From the NCBI GenBank assembly GCA_964370185.1, contig CAYJIJ010000012.1:1-44452 (forward strand): a DNA stretch of 44,452 nt. The letters are read 5' to 3'. The stretch comes from CAYJEQ01 sp964370185 (lineage in GTDB: Bacteria; Bacillota; Clostridia; Oscillospirales; Ruminococcaceae). Made by a program: the position numbers and the translations under genes. Within the stretch, counting starts at the first letter, position 1. Each line of letters starts with the position of its first letter. A model generated the notes under the pieces. The model saw only the letters and a list, made by a program, of their open reading frames with translations. It ran no database searches and was not told the origin of the DNA. Below, piece by piece: positions 26,010 to 33,946 of this stretch.

Positions 26010-28082
26010 TTATTCTTCTGCCATTTCCTTAGCTTCTTCTATAACACCTGCTTCTAAGTGTGAAGGAAGTTGCTCATATCGCTCAAATGTTAGCTCAAAA
26101 TGTCCTCTGCCCTGTGTAACTGAGCGAAGAGTTGTTGTAAAATCGTGCATTTCACTCATTGGAACTTCACCCACGATTTCTTGGAGTCCGTCCTCAGCAG
26201 GGTTCATTCCAAGTATACGGCCTCTTCTCTTATTTATCTCGCCAATGATGTCACCTGTATTTGTATCACCAGCATAAACTTTTAGTGTGCCAATAGGCTC
26301 TAAAAGCGCAGGAGAAGCCTCGGGAACACCTGTTTTATATGCAACTGCTGCCGCCATCTTAAATGCCATTTCAGAAGAGTCAACCGGATGGTATGAACCA
26401 TCAACAAGTGTTGCTTTAATGCCCACCATGGGATATCCTGCAAGAAGACCTTTTTTAACGCAATCTTGAAGACCTTTTTCTACCGCTGGGAAGAAATTCC
26501 TTGGTACTGAGCCACCGAAAACGGTTTCCTCAAATACAAGTTCATCCGATACAGTAGGTTCAAATTCAATCCAAACATCACCAAATTGACCATGGCCACC
26601 GGATTGTTTTTTGTGCCTGCCCTGTACTTTTACTTTTTTGCGTATTGTTTCCCTATAAGCAACTCTTGGTGCAACAAGTGTGATATCGACACCGAATTTG
26701 CCTCTAAGCTTTGATACCACTACATCAAGATGTTGTTCACCAAGACCTGAAACAAGTTGTTGTTTTGTTTCTGCATCCTGTTCAAATCCGATAGTTGGGT
26801 CTTCTTCCATTAGTCTATAAAGCCCTTGTGCCGCCTTGCCCTCATCGCCCTTATTCTTGGTTTTTATAGCCATTGTTAGTGTTGGTTTTGGGAAGGTAAT
26901 GTCTTTAAATGCAACCACATTTTTAGGGTCACAGAGTGAATCGCCTGTGATTGTGTCGGAAAGTTTTGTTACAGCGCCGATATCACCTGCGGTAATAAAT
27001 GCAGTTTCTTCTTGTTTTTTGCCCTTCATATATATAATTTTGCCCAGTCTTTCAGGCTGATTTGTTCTGCTATTAACTGGAATGATATCAGGAGAAAGCT
27101 TACCTGAAACCACCTTTACAAATGAAAGCTTACCAACAAATGGGTCTGCAACTGTTTTAAACACATATGCTGCAAGTGGTGCTTCATCAGTGCAAGCAAT
27201 CTCAACTTCTTCTCCATTAGCATCAGTAGCAGTTTCAGAACCGCTTTCCCATGCCGATGGAAGATGATCAACCATTGCATCAAGTAGTATATCTATTCCC
27301 TCCATAGTGGTGGCAGAACCGCAGAATACTGGTGTAATTGAACCTGTTTTTACACCTGTGTGAATACCGCTAATAATTTCATCCCTTGTAAACTGCTCAC
27401 CGGAGAAATATTTCTCAAATAATTCTTCATTTGTTTCAGCAACCGCTTCTGAAATAGCAACTTTAAGACCGTCAAGCCTATGTCCAACATCGGGCATTGG
27501 CACTTCGGAAGGCTCGCCCTTATCGTTATAGCTATACGCTTTATTTTCAACAAGGTTTATATAGCTTTGCACTTTATTATCTTCTACATATGGAACGCAA
27601 AGAGGACAAATTGATGGCCCAAAGTTTGCTTTTAAATCCTCTAATACTTTATAAAAATCGGAATTCTCCGCATCTAATTTTCCTACAAAAATCATTTTTG
27701 CCTTACCAAGTTTCTCGGACATTTTATATGCCTTTTCAGCACCTACTGTAACTCCTGATTTTCCCGAAACTGTGATAAGTACACTTTCACAAGCCCTGAT
27801 TCCTTCGCTCATGCCTGCAGCAAAGTCAAAAAGTCCTGGAGTGTCAATAATATTAATCTTTACACTTCCCCATGCAAAAGGGGCTGTGGCTGATGAAACC
27901 GATACTTTGCGCTTTATTTCTTCTGCATCAAAATCACATATGGTATTACCCTCTAAAATTTTACCGAGTCTATCCGTTGCCCCAACTTTAAATAATAGGG
28001 CTTCTGCTAAAGAAGTTTTACCGCTGCCACCATGGCCTGCGAGTGCAATGTTGCGGATTTTACCTGCTAAATACTGTCTCAT
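26010..28082 (-). CDS. EF-G paralogue (translational GTPase-like, non-canonical)
   Basis: The start used is the ATG at 28082 (MRQYLAGKIRN), after AAGGAG; a longer in-frame extension upstream is hydrophobic, overlaps this ribosome binding site and the promoter zone, and is not EF-G-like. The product is 690 residues with all five EF-G-like domains. The G domain differs from canonical EF-G: P-loop GHGGSGKT in place of AHxDxGKT, DTPGLFDF in place of DTPGHVDF (the catalytic-region His is Leu), and VGKLD in place of NKMD. This marks a widespread EF-G-like paralogue group in Bacillota whose role is not settled; it should not be read as the cell's main elongation factor, which normally sits with rpsL-rpsG and tuf. 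It has its own promoter and terminator. Confidence 0.85.
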   Translation of the reverse strand: MRQYLAGKIRNIALAGHGGSGKTSLAEALLFKVGATDRLGKILEGNTICDFDAEEIKRKVSVSSATAPFAWGSVKINIIDTPGLFDFAAGMSEGIRACESVLITVSGKSGVTVGAEKAYKMSEKLGKAKMIFVGKLDAENSDFYKVLEDLKANFGPSICPLCVPYVEDNKVQSYINLVENKAYSYNDKGEPSEVPMPDVGHRLDGLKVAISEAVAETNEELFEKYFSGEQFTRDEIISGIHTGVKTGSITPVFCGSATTMEGIDILLDAMVDHLPSAWESGSETATDANGEEVEIACTDEAPLAAYVFKTVADPFVGKLSFVKVVSGKLSPDIIPVNSRTNQPERLGKIIYMKGKKQEETAFITAGDIGAVTKLSDTITGDSLCDPKNVVAFKDITFPKPTLTMAIKTKNKGDEGKAAQGLYRLMEEDPTIGFEQDAETKQQLVSGLGEQHLDVVVSKLRGKFGVDITLVAPRVAYRETIRKKVKVQGRHKKQSGGHGQFGDVWIEFEPTVSDELVFEETVFGGSVPRNFFPAVEKGLQDCVKKGLLAGYPMVGIKATLVDGSYHPVDSSEMAFKMAAAVAYKTGVPEASPALLEPIGTLKVYAGDTNTGDIIGEINKRRGRILGMNPAEDGLQEIVGEVPMSEMHDFTTTLRSVTQGRGHFELTFERYEQLPSHLEAGVIEEAKEMAEE

Positions 28083-28169
28083 ATATATTCTCTCCTTATT
28101 ATGAAAGTACATTTTCATTCGGTGGAAAGTGTAGAAAAAATACACAACCCTAAATAAAAACATAACATA

Positions 28170-28198
28170 ATTATATACTTTTTTTCCTATTTATTCAA
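28170..28198 (-). promoter_or_regulatory. Predicted sigma-A promoter of the EF-G-like gene
   Basis: On the minus strand TTGAAT (28193-28198), 17 bp and TATAAT (28170-28175) give a leader of about 80 nt. Confidence 0.65.
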
Positions 28199-28250
28199 GT
28201 TTTTTTTGTATAAAATAAATTTATTTGAATAGAAAAATGCAACCTCATAT

Positions 28251-28265
28251 TGTACAAGTTGTACA
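28251..28265. promoter_or_regulatory. 15-nt perfect dyad in the divergent EF-G-like/chemoreceptor gap
   Basis: TGTACAA-G-TTGTACA reads the same on both strands and lies upstream of both divergent promoters. It has the size and symmetry of a dimeric repressor site, but no cognate regulator is nearby. The rest of 28083-28547 is A/T-rich and holds only the promoters listed. Confidence 0.3.
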
Positions 28266-28475
28266 TTTTATGGTAATTTGCAGTAGTTAATTAAAATATT
28301 ACAAACTGGATATCTCGGTATAGTATTTTGTCTGTATTTTTTGATTTAATTGCTTAAATTTATACAAAAAGAGTCTTTTTACAAGCAGAAATACATTTAT
28401 TATTGATGAAAACTAATAAAATCTACAAAATATGCAAAAAAAACTAATCAAGCCTTTTTTTTATACTAAAAATAT

Positions 28476-28483
28476 GTTATAAT
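28476..28483 (+). promoter_or_regulatory. Extended -10 promoter of the chemoreceptor gene
   Basis: Positions 28476-28477 (GT, following T) and TATAAT at 28478-28483 form a TGn-extended -10, about 65 bp before the ATG. There is no good -35 and no sigma-D-type element. Confidence 0.45.
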
Positions 28484-28547
28484 TTTTGTGAATAAAATTT
28501 TAGCAATGAAAATTTTAATAAGAAAAATGACGAAGGGGTAAATTAAA

Positions 28548-30323
28548 ATGAAAAATCTCAAGATTAGGTACAAATTAGCTGTAACTTTGGGTGCAGTAAC
28601 TGCAATGTTATTATTTACGGGATACAGCGGATTTACAAGCGTGAGTTTTTTAGCAAATATTGTTGAAAGCTTTTATAATGGTGGTTATATTCTCTCCCAC
28701 ACAGTAATTGAAGCTAAGGGTTCAGTTGATAATATCACTAATTTACTTGGCCCACCAATTTTCCTTGAGGATGACACTTCTTTTAATCAATCACTTTCAG
28801 CAGTAACTGAGAATGAGCAGAGTTTTTATGAATATACAGCTGCTATTGCCGAAAGCAATACAAGTGAATCGGTTATTTCTCTCAATTCTGAGTTAGTAGC
28901 TTTGATGTCCGACCTTCAAAACCATAAAGCACAATTAGTAACCTATATGAATAACCAGGATTATCAGTCTGCATCCGATCTATTTTTAGGCGATTTTTTT
29001 GCTACATATGATAAGATGAATGTGATTGCTAATCAAATGTCCTCAGAAATCCATATTTTTGCCGAAAGCGAGTATAATAGGGTATTTCAAAGAGAATCCT
29101 CCACACTTATAGCACTTGGTGTGATTATAGCGATTGGTGCCGCCCTTGCGATAGCTACCATCATCTACTTAACAAAGAGCTTTTCCAAGCCAATTGCTCA
29201 AGCTAATTCAGCTATGGCTTCACTCGCTGCAGGTGATTTTAATAATATCAATATTACCTATGAGGGAAAAGATGAGTTTGGTGAAATGGCAAATAATATT
29301 AAGAGCACAATAAACTCTCTAAATGATGTTATTGATGATATTTCTTCAAAACTTACCAAACTTTCAAACGGCAATTTTGTAATTGATACCTCAAATAACG
29401 ACTTGTACAAAGGTGAATTCGCTCAGATTAATAGTTCAATTTCTATTTTTGTAACTAACCTATCCCGTATTTTACAACAAGTAAGCGATGCTGCAAGCCA
29501 AGTTTCCGCTGGTTCTGATCAAGTTTCCGCAGGTGCACAAGTACTTGCTGAAGGCTCATCAGATCAAGCTAATTCCCTTCAAACTCTCTCTACTACTGTT
29601 AATGATATATCCATGCAAGTATCGGCAAATGCTGAAAATTCAAATAAAGCTTCTGAAATGGCAAATGGCGCAACACATGCTGTTACAGGCAGTAATAATC
29701 AAATGCAAGAGCTTATGGCTTCTATGATGGATATTGATTCTAAGTCTAAGGAAATTAGCAAAATTATCAAAACCATTGAAGATATCGCCTTCCAAACAAA
29801 TATCCTTGCACTTAATGCCGCAGTCGAAGCTGCAAGAGCTGGTGCAGCAGGTAAAGGATTTGCAGTTGTTGCTGATGAAGTTAGAAACCTTGCTGCAAAA
29901 TCAGCGGAAGCAGCGAAAAACACAACCACACTTATACAGTCGTCAATACAAGCTATTAACAGCGGTGTAAACCTGGCTAAATCCACTGCTGATAATATGG
30001 TTGCAGTACTAAATGGTGCACAGCAAACTACCGAGCTCGTTTCAGAAATTTCTGCTGCGACAAATGAGCAAGCAGAAACCATTAAACAAATTACTATGGG
30101 GCTTGAGCAAATTTTTGTTGTTGTTCAAACAAATACTGCTACGAGTGAAGAGAGTGCGGCTGCGAGTGAACAGCTTTCAAGCCAAGCAAACTTGCTGAAA
30201 AATCTTGTTTCTGACTTCACTCTTGATGAGAGTACACTCACAGCACAGGCAATCCCACCAGTTCAATTTGACGACAGCATATATTCCGATGATTTTTCCG
30301 AATATAATAACAGCAAATATTAA
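28548..30323 (+). CDS. Methyl-accepting chemotaxis protein
   Basis: The product is 591 residues. Order: membrane segment 1 (about 9-31), an extracellular four-helix-bundle-type sensor (about 35-180), membrane segment 2 (about 184-207), HAMP (about 208-262), a second HAMP-like linker, then the cytoplasmic signalling bundle. The kinase-contact hairpin tip NILALNAAVEAARAG is centred near residue 418. Such receptors relay ligand binding to CheA/CheW and flagellar motors, so the organism is probably motile. No C-terminal CheR/CheB-docking pentapeptide is seen. Ligand unknown. It is a single-gene unit, ended by the hairpin at 30369-30417. GAAGGGG precedes the ATG. Confidence 0.93.
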   Translation: MKNLKIRYKLAVTLGAVTAMLLFTGYSGFTSVSFLANIVESFYNGGYILSHTVIEAKGSVDNITNLLGPPIFLEDDTSFNQSLSAVTENEQSFYEYTAAIAESNTSESVISLNSELVALMSDLQNHKAQLVTYMNNQDYQSASDLFLGDFFATYDKMNVIANQMSSEIHIFAESEYNRVFQRESSTLIALGVIIAIGAALAIATIIYLTKSFSKPIAQANSAMASLAAGDFNNINITYEGKDEFGEMANNIKSTINSLNDVIDDISSKLTKLSNGNFVIDTSNNDLYKGEFAQINSSISIFVTNLSRILQQVSDAASQVSAGSDQVSAGAQVLAEGSSDQANSLQTLSTTVNDISMQVSANAENSNKASEMANGATHAVTGSNNQMQELMASMMDIDSKSKEISKIIKTIEDIAFQTNILALNAAVEAARAGAAGKGFAVVADEVRNLAAKSAEAAKNTTTLIQSSIQAINSGVNLAKSTADNMVAVLNGAQQTTELVSEISAATNEQAETIKQITMGLEQIFVVVQTNTATSEESAAASEQLSSQANLLKNLVSDFTLDESTLTAQAIPPVQFDDSIYSDDFSEYNNSKY

Positions 30324-30368
30324 TTTTAGCCTATATAACGCTAAACATTCACTGCAAATAACAACTAA

Positions 30369-30417
30369 TATAACAAAGCATACCTCCTGCCATAAGCGGG
30401 AGGTATGCTTTGTTATA
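30369..30417. terminator. Bidirectional terminator between chemoreceptor and acetyltransferase genes
   Basis: A perfect 19-bp stem (30369-30387 with 30399-30417) has an 11-nt loop and A/T ends on both strands. It separates the convergent genes ending at 30323 (+) and 30446 (-). Confidence 0.85.
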
Positions 30418-30445
30418 CGAATATTTCTCATCACGCCACTTTAAC

Positions 30446-31003
30446 TCACAATACATATAAACCATCTTTATTTTTATCATAAGCCATCTCACACTTAGGA
30501 CATTCAAATTTTTTATTTAGCACAGTTCCACATTTGCATATCCAACCTTTGTGAACTGCTGGGTTTCCATATACAAGCTCATATGCAAGCACTGGTTTTG
30601 TAGCCACACTTCCTGCTCCTATGAATGCATATTCCCCTACTTCAATCCCACATATTAAAGTTACATTTGCACCAATAGTTGCTCCTTTTCTTACAATGGT
30701 TTTTATATATTTTTTATTTTTGGGATAGTTTACCCTTGGATTTAAATCATTTGTAAACACACAGGAGGGTCCACAAAACACATCTCTTTCAAGCACTACT
30801 CCTGAATAAACTGAAACATTATTTTGTATTCTCACATTATTTCCTATTTTTACACCCTTGCCTACATAGCACCCCTGACCTATCATTACATTATTTCCAA
30901 TTTCGCAATCGCTTTCTAAGTGTGTAAAGTGCCACACCTTGCTACCGTCACCTATTGAGGTATTATTGTCCACTATTGCCGTAGTATCAATATATATACC
31001 CAT
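30446..31003 (-). CDS. Hexapeptide-repeat sugar N-acetyltransferase (WbpD/WlbB-like) with C-terminal zinc-ribbon-like motif
   Basis: The product is 185 residues. Left-handed beta-helix hexapeptide repeats run from about residue 12 to 150 (KVWHFTHLE, IGNNVMIGQGCYVG, IGNNVRIQNNVSVYSGV). VFCGPSCVFTNDLNPR matches acetyltransferases that act on UDP-3-amino-sugar uronates (WbpD/WlbB type). An unusual tail has two CxxC-like pairs (CKCG and CPKC near 155-170) that could bind zinc. It lies 81 bp after a UDP-sugar dehydrogenase, so the pair probably makes an acetamido-uronic acid sugar nucleotide for a surface glycan. The oxidase and aminotransferase that would complete that pathway are not in this window. 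The ribosome binding site is weak (GGATGAAG). Confidence 0.78.
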   Translation of the reverse strand: MGIYIDTTAIVDNNTSIGDGSKVWHFTHLESDCEIGNNVMIGQGCYVGKGVKIGNNVRIQNNVSVYSGVVLERDVFCGPSCVFTNDLNPRVNYPKNKKYIKTIVRKGATIGANVTLICGIEVGEYAFIGAGSVATKPVLAYELVYGNPAVHKGWICKCGTVLNKKFECPKCEMAYDKNKDGLYVL

Positions 31004-31084
31004 TATTCTTCATCCATTCTCTAAAATCATTATTTTGATAATTAAAATTCTATTTTTTGCATCCTTTGCAAGCTCTCACAGGGA

Positions 31085-32398
31085 TTATAGCAATATAATA
31101 TTTTCTCTATTTTTAATATCTTTCATTACATTTTTTATATCAAATATTTTTTTTGCATATATGTTTACTTTTTCATAATTAACCTCTTTGTGCGCTGTGG
31201 CTATAACTACTAAATCACAATCCGAGATTAATTCTTCTCTTAATTGAATTTCTCCTGCTATATCAGTATTTTTTATCCTCAGTAAGTTTATATAAGGGTC
31301 GTAAAACTTTATATCCGCACCATTATTTATTAATTCTTCAATCAATTCAACCGCTGGGCTTTCCCTAATGTCGGATATATCCTGTTTATATGCTACTCCA
31401 AGTATGAGTATTTTACTTTTTTTAATAGCTAATTCGCTTCGATTTAATATTTCTGTTATTCTTTCAAAGCAGTATTTTGGCATATTATCATTAACCCTTA
31501 TTGAATTTTCAAGTACCGAAATACTGAGTCCTGCTTCTTTTATTTTCCACAATAAGTAGTGTGGGTCAAGGGGTATGCAATGCCCTCCCACCCCTATTCC
31601 AGGATAAAATGCTTTAAAACCATATGGTTTACTGCTTGCCGCTTCAATAACCTCCCAGACATTTACGCCGATTTTATTACAGATAATAGCAAATTCATTT
31701 ATAAGCCCAATATTTATATTTCTATAAATATTTTCAAGCAGTTTACTCATTTCAGCGACTTCAGGAGTGGAAACACTTACAATCTCTGCATCTATTACCT
31801 CTTCATATAATGAGGTAATTATTCGAGTAGTCTCTTCATTCATTCCTCCAACTACTTTAGCTGTGTTTTTGGTATTATATTCTTTATTTCCGGGATCAAC
31901 TCTCTCTGAGGAAAAACCCAGATAAAAGTCTTTTGAACATTTCATTCCTGAGGTTTTCTCAAGTATTGGCATTATAAGTTCCCTTGTAGTTCCGGGATAT
32001 GTAGTTGATACAAGCACAACCACTGCATCTTTTTTCATATACTTACCGACCTCAGCAGTAGCAGACATCACATAGCTTAAATCAGGTTGTTTATATTTAC
32101 CCAGTGGTGTAGGTACACATATTGCAATAAAATCTGCTTTGTTGATATAGCTAAAATCGTCCGTCGCAACAAGTCTTCTGCTGTTGGTTGCTCTGCTAAG
32201 CTTTTCATTGTCCAAATCACTTACATAGCTTTCACGGTAATTTACTTTTTTTACACGCTCTTTATCAATATCAAACCCTATGGTTTTATAGCCTGAGAGA
32301 GCTTTTTCAACCGCTAACGGCAAGCCAACATATCCAAGACCTATTACAGCTATTGTTATGCTTTTATTTTTAATTCCTTTAATAATATTTTCTACCAT
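31085..32398 (-). CDS. UDP-N-acetyl-hexosamine 6-dehydrogenase (WbpA/WecC family)
   Basis: The product is about 437 residues from ATG 32398, which follows GGAGGTGG; an in-frame ATG 15 nt upstream overlaps that site and is rejected. Motifs: NAD-binding GLGYVGLPLA near residue 20, STTYPGTTRELI near 131, EVAEMSKLLENIYRNINIG near 210, and the catalytic cysteine in GVGVGGHCIPLDP-like sequence (GIGVGGHCIPLDPHYL) near 262. This NAD-dependent family oxidises C6 of UDP-GlcNAc or UDP-ManNAc to the uronic acid for capsule or surface polysaccharide. The adjacent WbpD-like acetyltransferase favours UDP-GlcNAc as substrate, as inference only. Confidence 0.86.
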   Translation of the reverse strand: MVENIIKGIKNKSITIAVIGLGYVGLPLAVEKALSGYKTIGFDIDKERVKKVNYRESYVSDLDNEKLSRATNSRRLVATDDFSYINKADFIAICVPTPLGKYKQPDLSYVMSATAEVGKYMKKDAVVVLVSTTYPGTTRELIMPILEKTSGMKCSKDFYLGFSSERVDPGNKEYNTKNTAKVVGGMNEETTRIITSLYEEVIDAEIVSVSTPEVAEMSKLLENIYRNINIGLINEFAIICNKIGVNVWEVIEAASSKPYGFKAFYPGIGVGGHCIPLDPHYLLWKIKEAGLSISVLENSIRVNDNMPKYCFERITEILNRSELAIKKSKILILGVAYKQDISDIRESPAVELIEELINNGADIKFYDPYINLLRIKNTDIAGEIQLREELISDCDLVVIATAHKEVNYEKVNIYAKKIFDIKNVMKDIKNRENIILL

Positions 32399-32570
32399 TT
32401 TCCACCTCCGCATTTTATATTTCCATTTATATGCAGAAAATGATTAAAAAAGAAGACAACCTGTGAAAAAAGTAGTGTATATTTTTTGCTATTAAAATCA
32501 TATTTTTTAATCCTTGTATTTAAAAAGCTGCAAGTGGATATTTAAATTTCTATTTGATTATAATAAAACA

Positions 32571-32603
32571 GCTTATCTCCCTACTAATTAGAGGGAAATA
32601 AGC
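32571..32603 (-). terminator. Probable terminator of the CobW-type GTPase gene
   Basis: GCTTAT-C-TCCCT (32571-32582) pairs with AGGGA-A-ATAAGC (32592-32603), a stem with one mismatch, 75 bp past the gene's stop. On the minus strand it is followed by TGTTTTATT. Confidence 0.55.
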
Positions 32604-32677
32604 ATAATTTGAATACTATTTAGTTTTAATATTAGAAAATTGTGAGCTCCTAAAGCTTTTCATTTTAGTAAATTAAT

Positions 32678-33583
32678 CTATTCGGTAGCTAAAATTAATC
32701 CACCATACATCTCACACGCCTTTTTTAGAAGTTTCCTAAGTGAAACCTCAGGTCCTGCAAGTACCACAATTTTATTTATATTTTCTATACTCCCTGTGTG
32801 CTCACTGCATTTTACATAATTGCCCACACAGTCTATAAGCAGTAATTTATCTTCAAGTTTTGCAAAACCTTTTATTCTGTATGTGTCCTCTGCTATTAGC
32901 TTTAAAAAATATTCAAGCTCACTTATTTTCATTTCAGAAGAAATTGTTACCGTGGCTTTTTGCAGTGTGATATCCTTTGTATTGAGTGCATATTCCATAT
33001 CAACATTGGGTTTTAGAGAATTTAGCCATTCTAAGTTTATCTCTGCAAATGTTGTTGTTTCTATTCTTAGAGCAGGGTTTAGTAAGAGCAGCTCATTTTT
33101 AACGCTTTCAATCTGCTCTTCGCTCGCTAAGTCCGTTTTATTTATCAGCGCTAAGGTTGACACTGAAATCTGTTTTGGTACTACCCTTGCAGTTGTGGAC
33201 ACTTTTTTAAATCTCGCAGCATCTACAAGACAAACACATCCCTTATAATTAATGCTATGATAATTTGGGTTATCGAGGACTTTACGGATATTTGTGGGAT
33301 CACTTAGTCCCGAGGCTTCCACTATCACGACATCGGGCGAGGCATTTGTAACATTTACAAGCTCTTCTTCAAATTTATCAAGTCTACAAGCGCAGAAAAT
33401 AGATCCATTATTTATCTCACTCAAATGAGCATTCATTTCTCTGAGCAGTACTCCATCTACACCCTCTTTTCCATACTCATTAACTATCAAATAAATTCTC
33501 TTATCTTTAAAGAGCTTTACAAAATTCTTTAGAAAAGTCGTTTTACCTGCACCTAAAAATCCAGTTATTAAATATAAATCCAT
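32678..33583 (-). CDS. CobW/G3E-family metallochaperone-type GTPase
   Basis: The product is about 301 residues from the ATG at 33583; the longer frame from 33604 would translate the conserved leader block (MKGMVIN) and is less likely. Motifs: P-loop GFLGAGKTTF near residue 8, a G3 region EASGLSDP near 90, and NKTDL near 148. The metal-binding CxCC of COG0523 proteins is reduced to CACR (in SIFCACRLDKF near 66), so metal transfer may be altered. The family inserts metals or supports cobalamin enzymes; here it is next to a corrinoid methyl-transfer module, so a role in activating that system is plausible. A copy of the recurring leader element covers its start. Confidence 0.83.
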   Translation of the reverse strand: MDLYLITGFLGAGKTTFLKNFVKLFKDKRIYLIVNEYGKEGVDGVLLREMNAHLSEINNGSIFCACRLDKFEEELVNVTNASPDVVIVEASGLSDPTNIRKVLDNPNYHSINYKGCVCLVDAARFKKVSTTARVVPKQISVSTLALINKTDLASEEQIESVKNELLLLNPALRIETTTFAEINLEWLNSLKPNVDMEYALNTKDITLQKATVTISSEMKISELEYFLKLIAEDTYRIKGFAKLEDKLLLIDCVGNYVKCSEHTGSIENINKIVVLAGPEVSLRKLLKKACEMYGGLILATE

Positions 33584-33692
33584 ATTTATGACCATTCCTT
33601 TCATTTAAGAGCACATAACAACCATATAAACAGCTATAAATGTGCAACGTTTTTCGCTCGTCTTTTTATCAACCGAGAAAGCCTCGTAAAAA
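33581..33692 (-). promoter_or_regulatory. Structured leader of the CobW-type gene, copy 3 of a recurring leader element
   Basis: On the minus strand an upstream hairpin pairs TTTTTA (33692-33687) with TAAAAA (33668-33663) around CGAG-GCTTT-CTCG. Then GCACAT (33645-33640) pairs with ATGTGC (33616-33611), followed by TCTTAAAT and the conserved block GAAAGGAATGGTCATA, ending in AATATG, the gene's start. The two-hairpin plan and the final 22 nt match the ychF leader. Confidence 0.6.
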
Positions 33693-33693
33693 T

Positions 33694-33748
33694 CATCATG
33701 CTCCCGTATATTTACAAGAGCATGAGATAATTGTATATGATATTGTAC
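33694..33748. repeat. 55-bp sequence, left copy, ending at the assembly gap
   Basis: Identical base for base to 33849-33903 on the other side of the N run. It contains a hairpin TCATGCTC/GAGCATGA (33696-33703 with 33718-33725) which on the minus strand is followed by TGATTTTT and so probably ends the corrinoid methyltransferase transcript. Confidence 0.9.
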
Positions 33749-33848
33749 NNNNNNNNNNNNNNNNNNNNNNNNNNNNNNNNNNNNNNNNNNNNNNNNNNNN
33801 NNNNNNNNNNNNNNNNNNNNNNNNNNNNNNNNNNNNNNNNNNNNNNNN
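33749..33848. other. Assembly gap of 100 N
   Basis: Exactly 100 undefined bases. That round number is a common placeholder for a gap of unknown size, so the real length cannot be read here. Any gene inside it is invisible. Confidence 0.99.
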
Positions 33849-33903
33849 CATCATGCTCCCGTATATTTACAAGAGCATGAGATAATTGTATATGATATTG
33901 TAC
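33849..33903. repeat. 55-bp sequence, right copy, starting at the assembly gap
   Basis: Identical to 33694-33748. It holds the second copy of the hairpin (33851-33858 with 33873-33880), 67 bp past the methyltransferase stop. In the true sequence the two copies may be one. Confidence 0.9.
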
Positions 33904-33946
33904 GCCTACAAAATCTTTTTTCCCGAAAGTACGGATATTTATGATA

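Noticed and set aside
28082..28163. Longer start for the EF-G-like protein
   Set aside because: The extra 27 residues are hydrophobic and unlike EF-G. They overlap the better ribosome binding site and leave almost no room for a leader from the predicted promoter.
33640..33885. Frame running through the N gap
   Set aside because: It is built across undefined bases and has no meaning.
33694..33903. CRISPR or transposon explanation for the paired 55-bp sequences
   Set aside because: Only two copies exist, they touch a placeholder gap, and there are no regular spacers, cas genes, transposase or target duplications.
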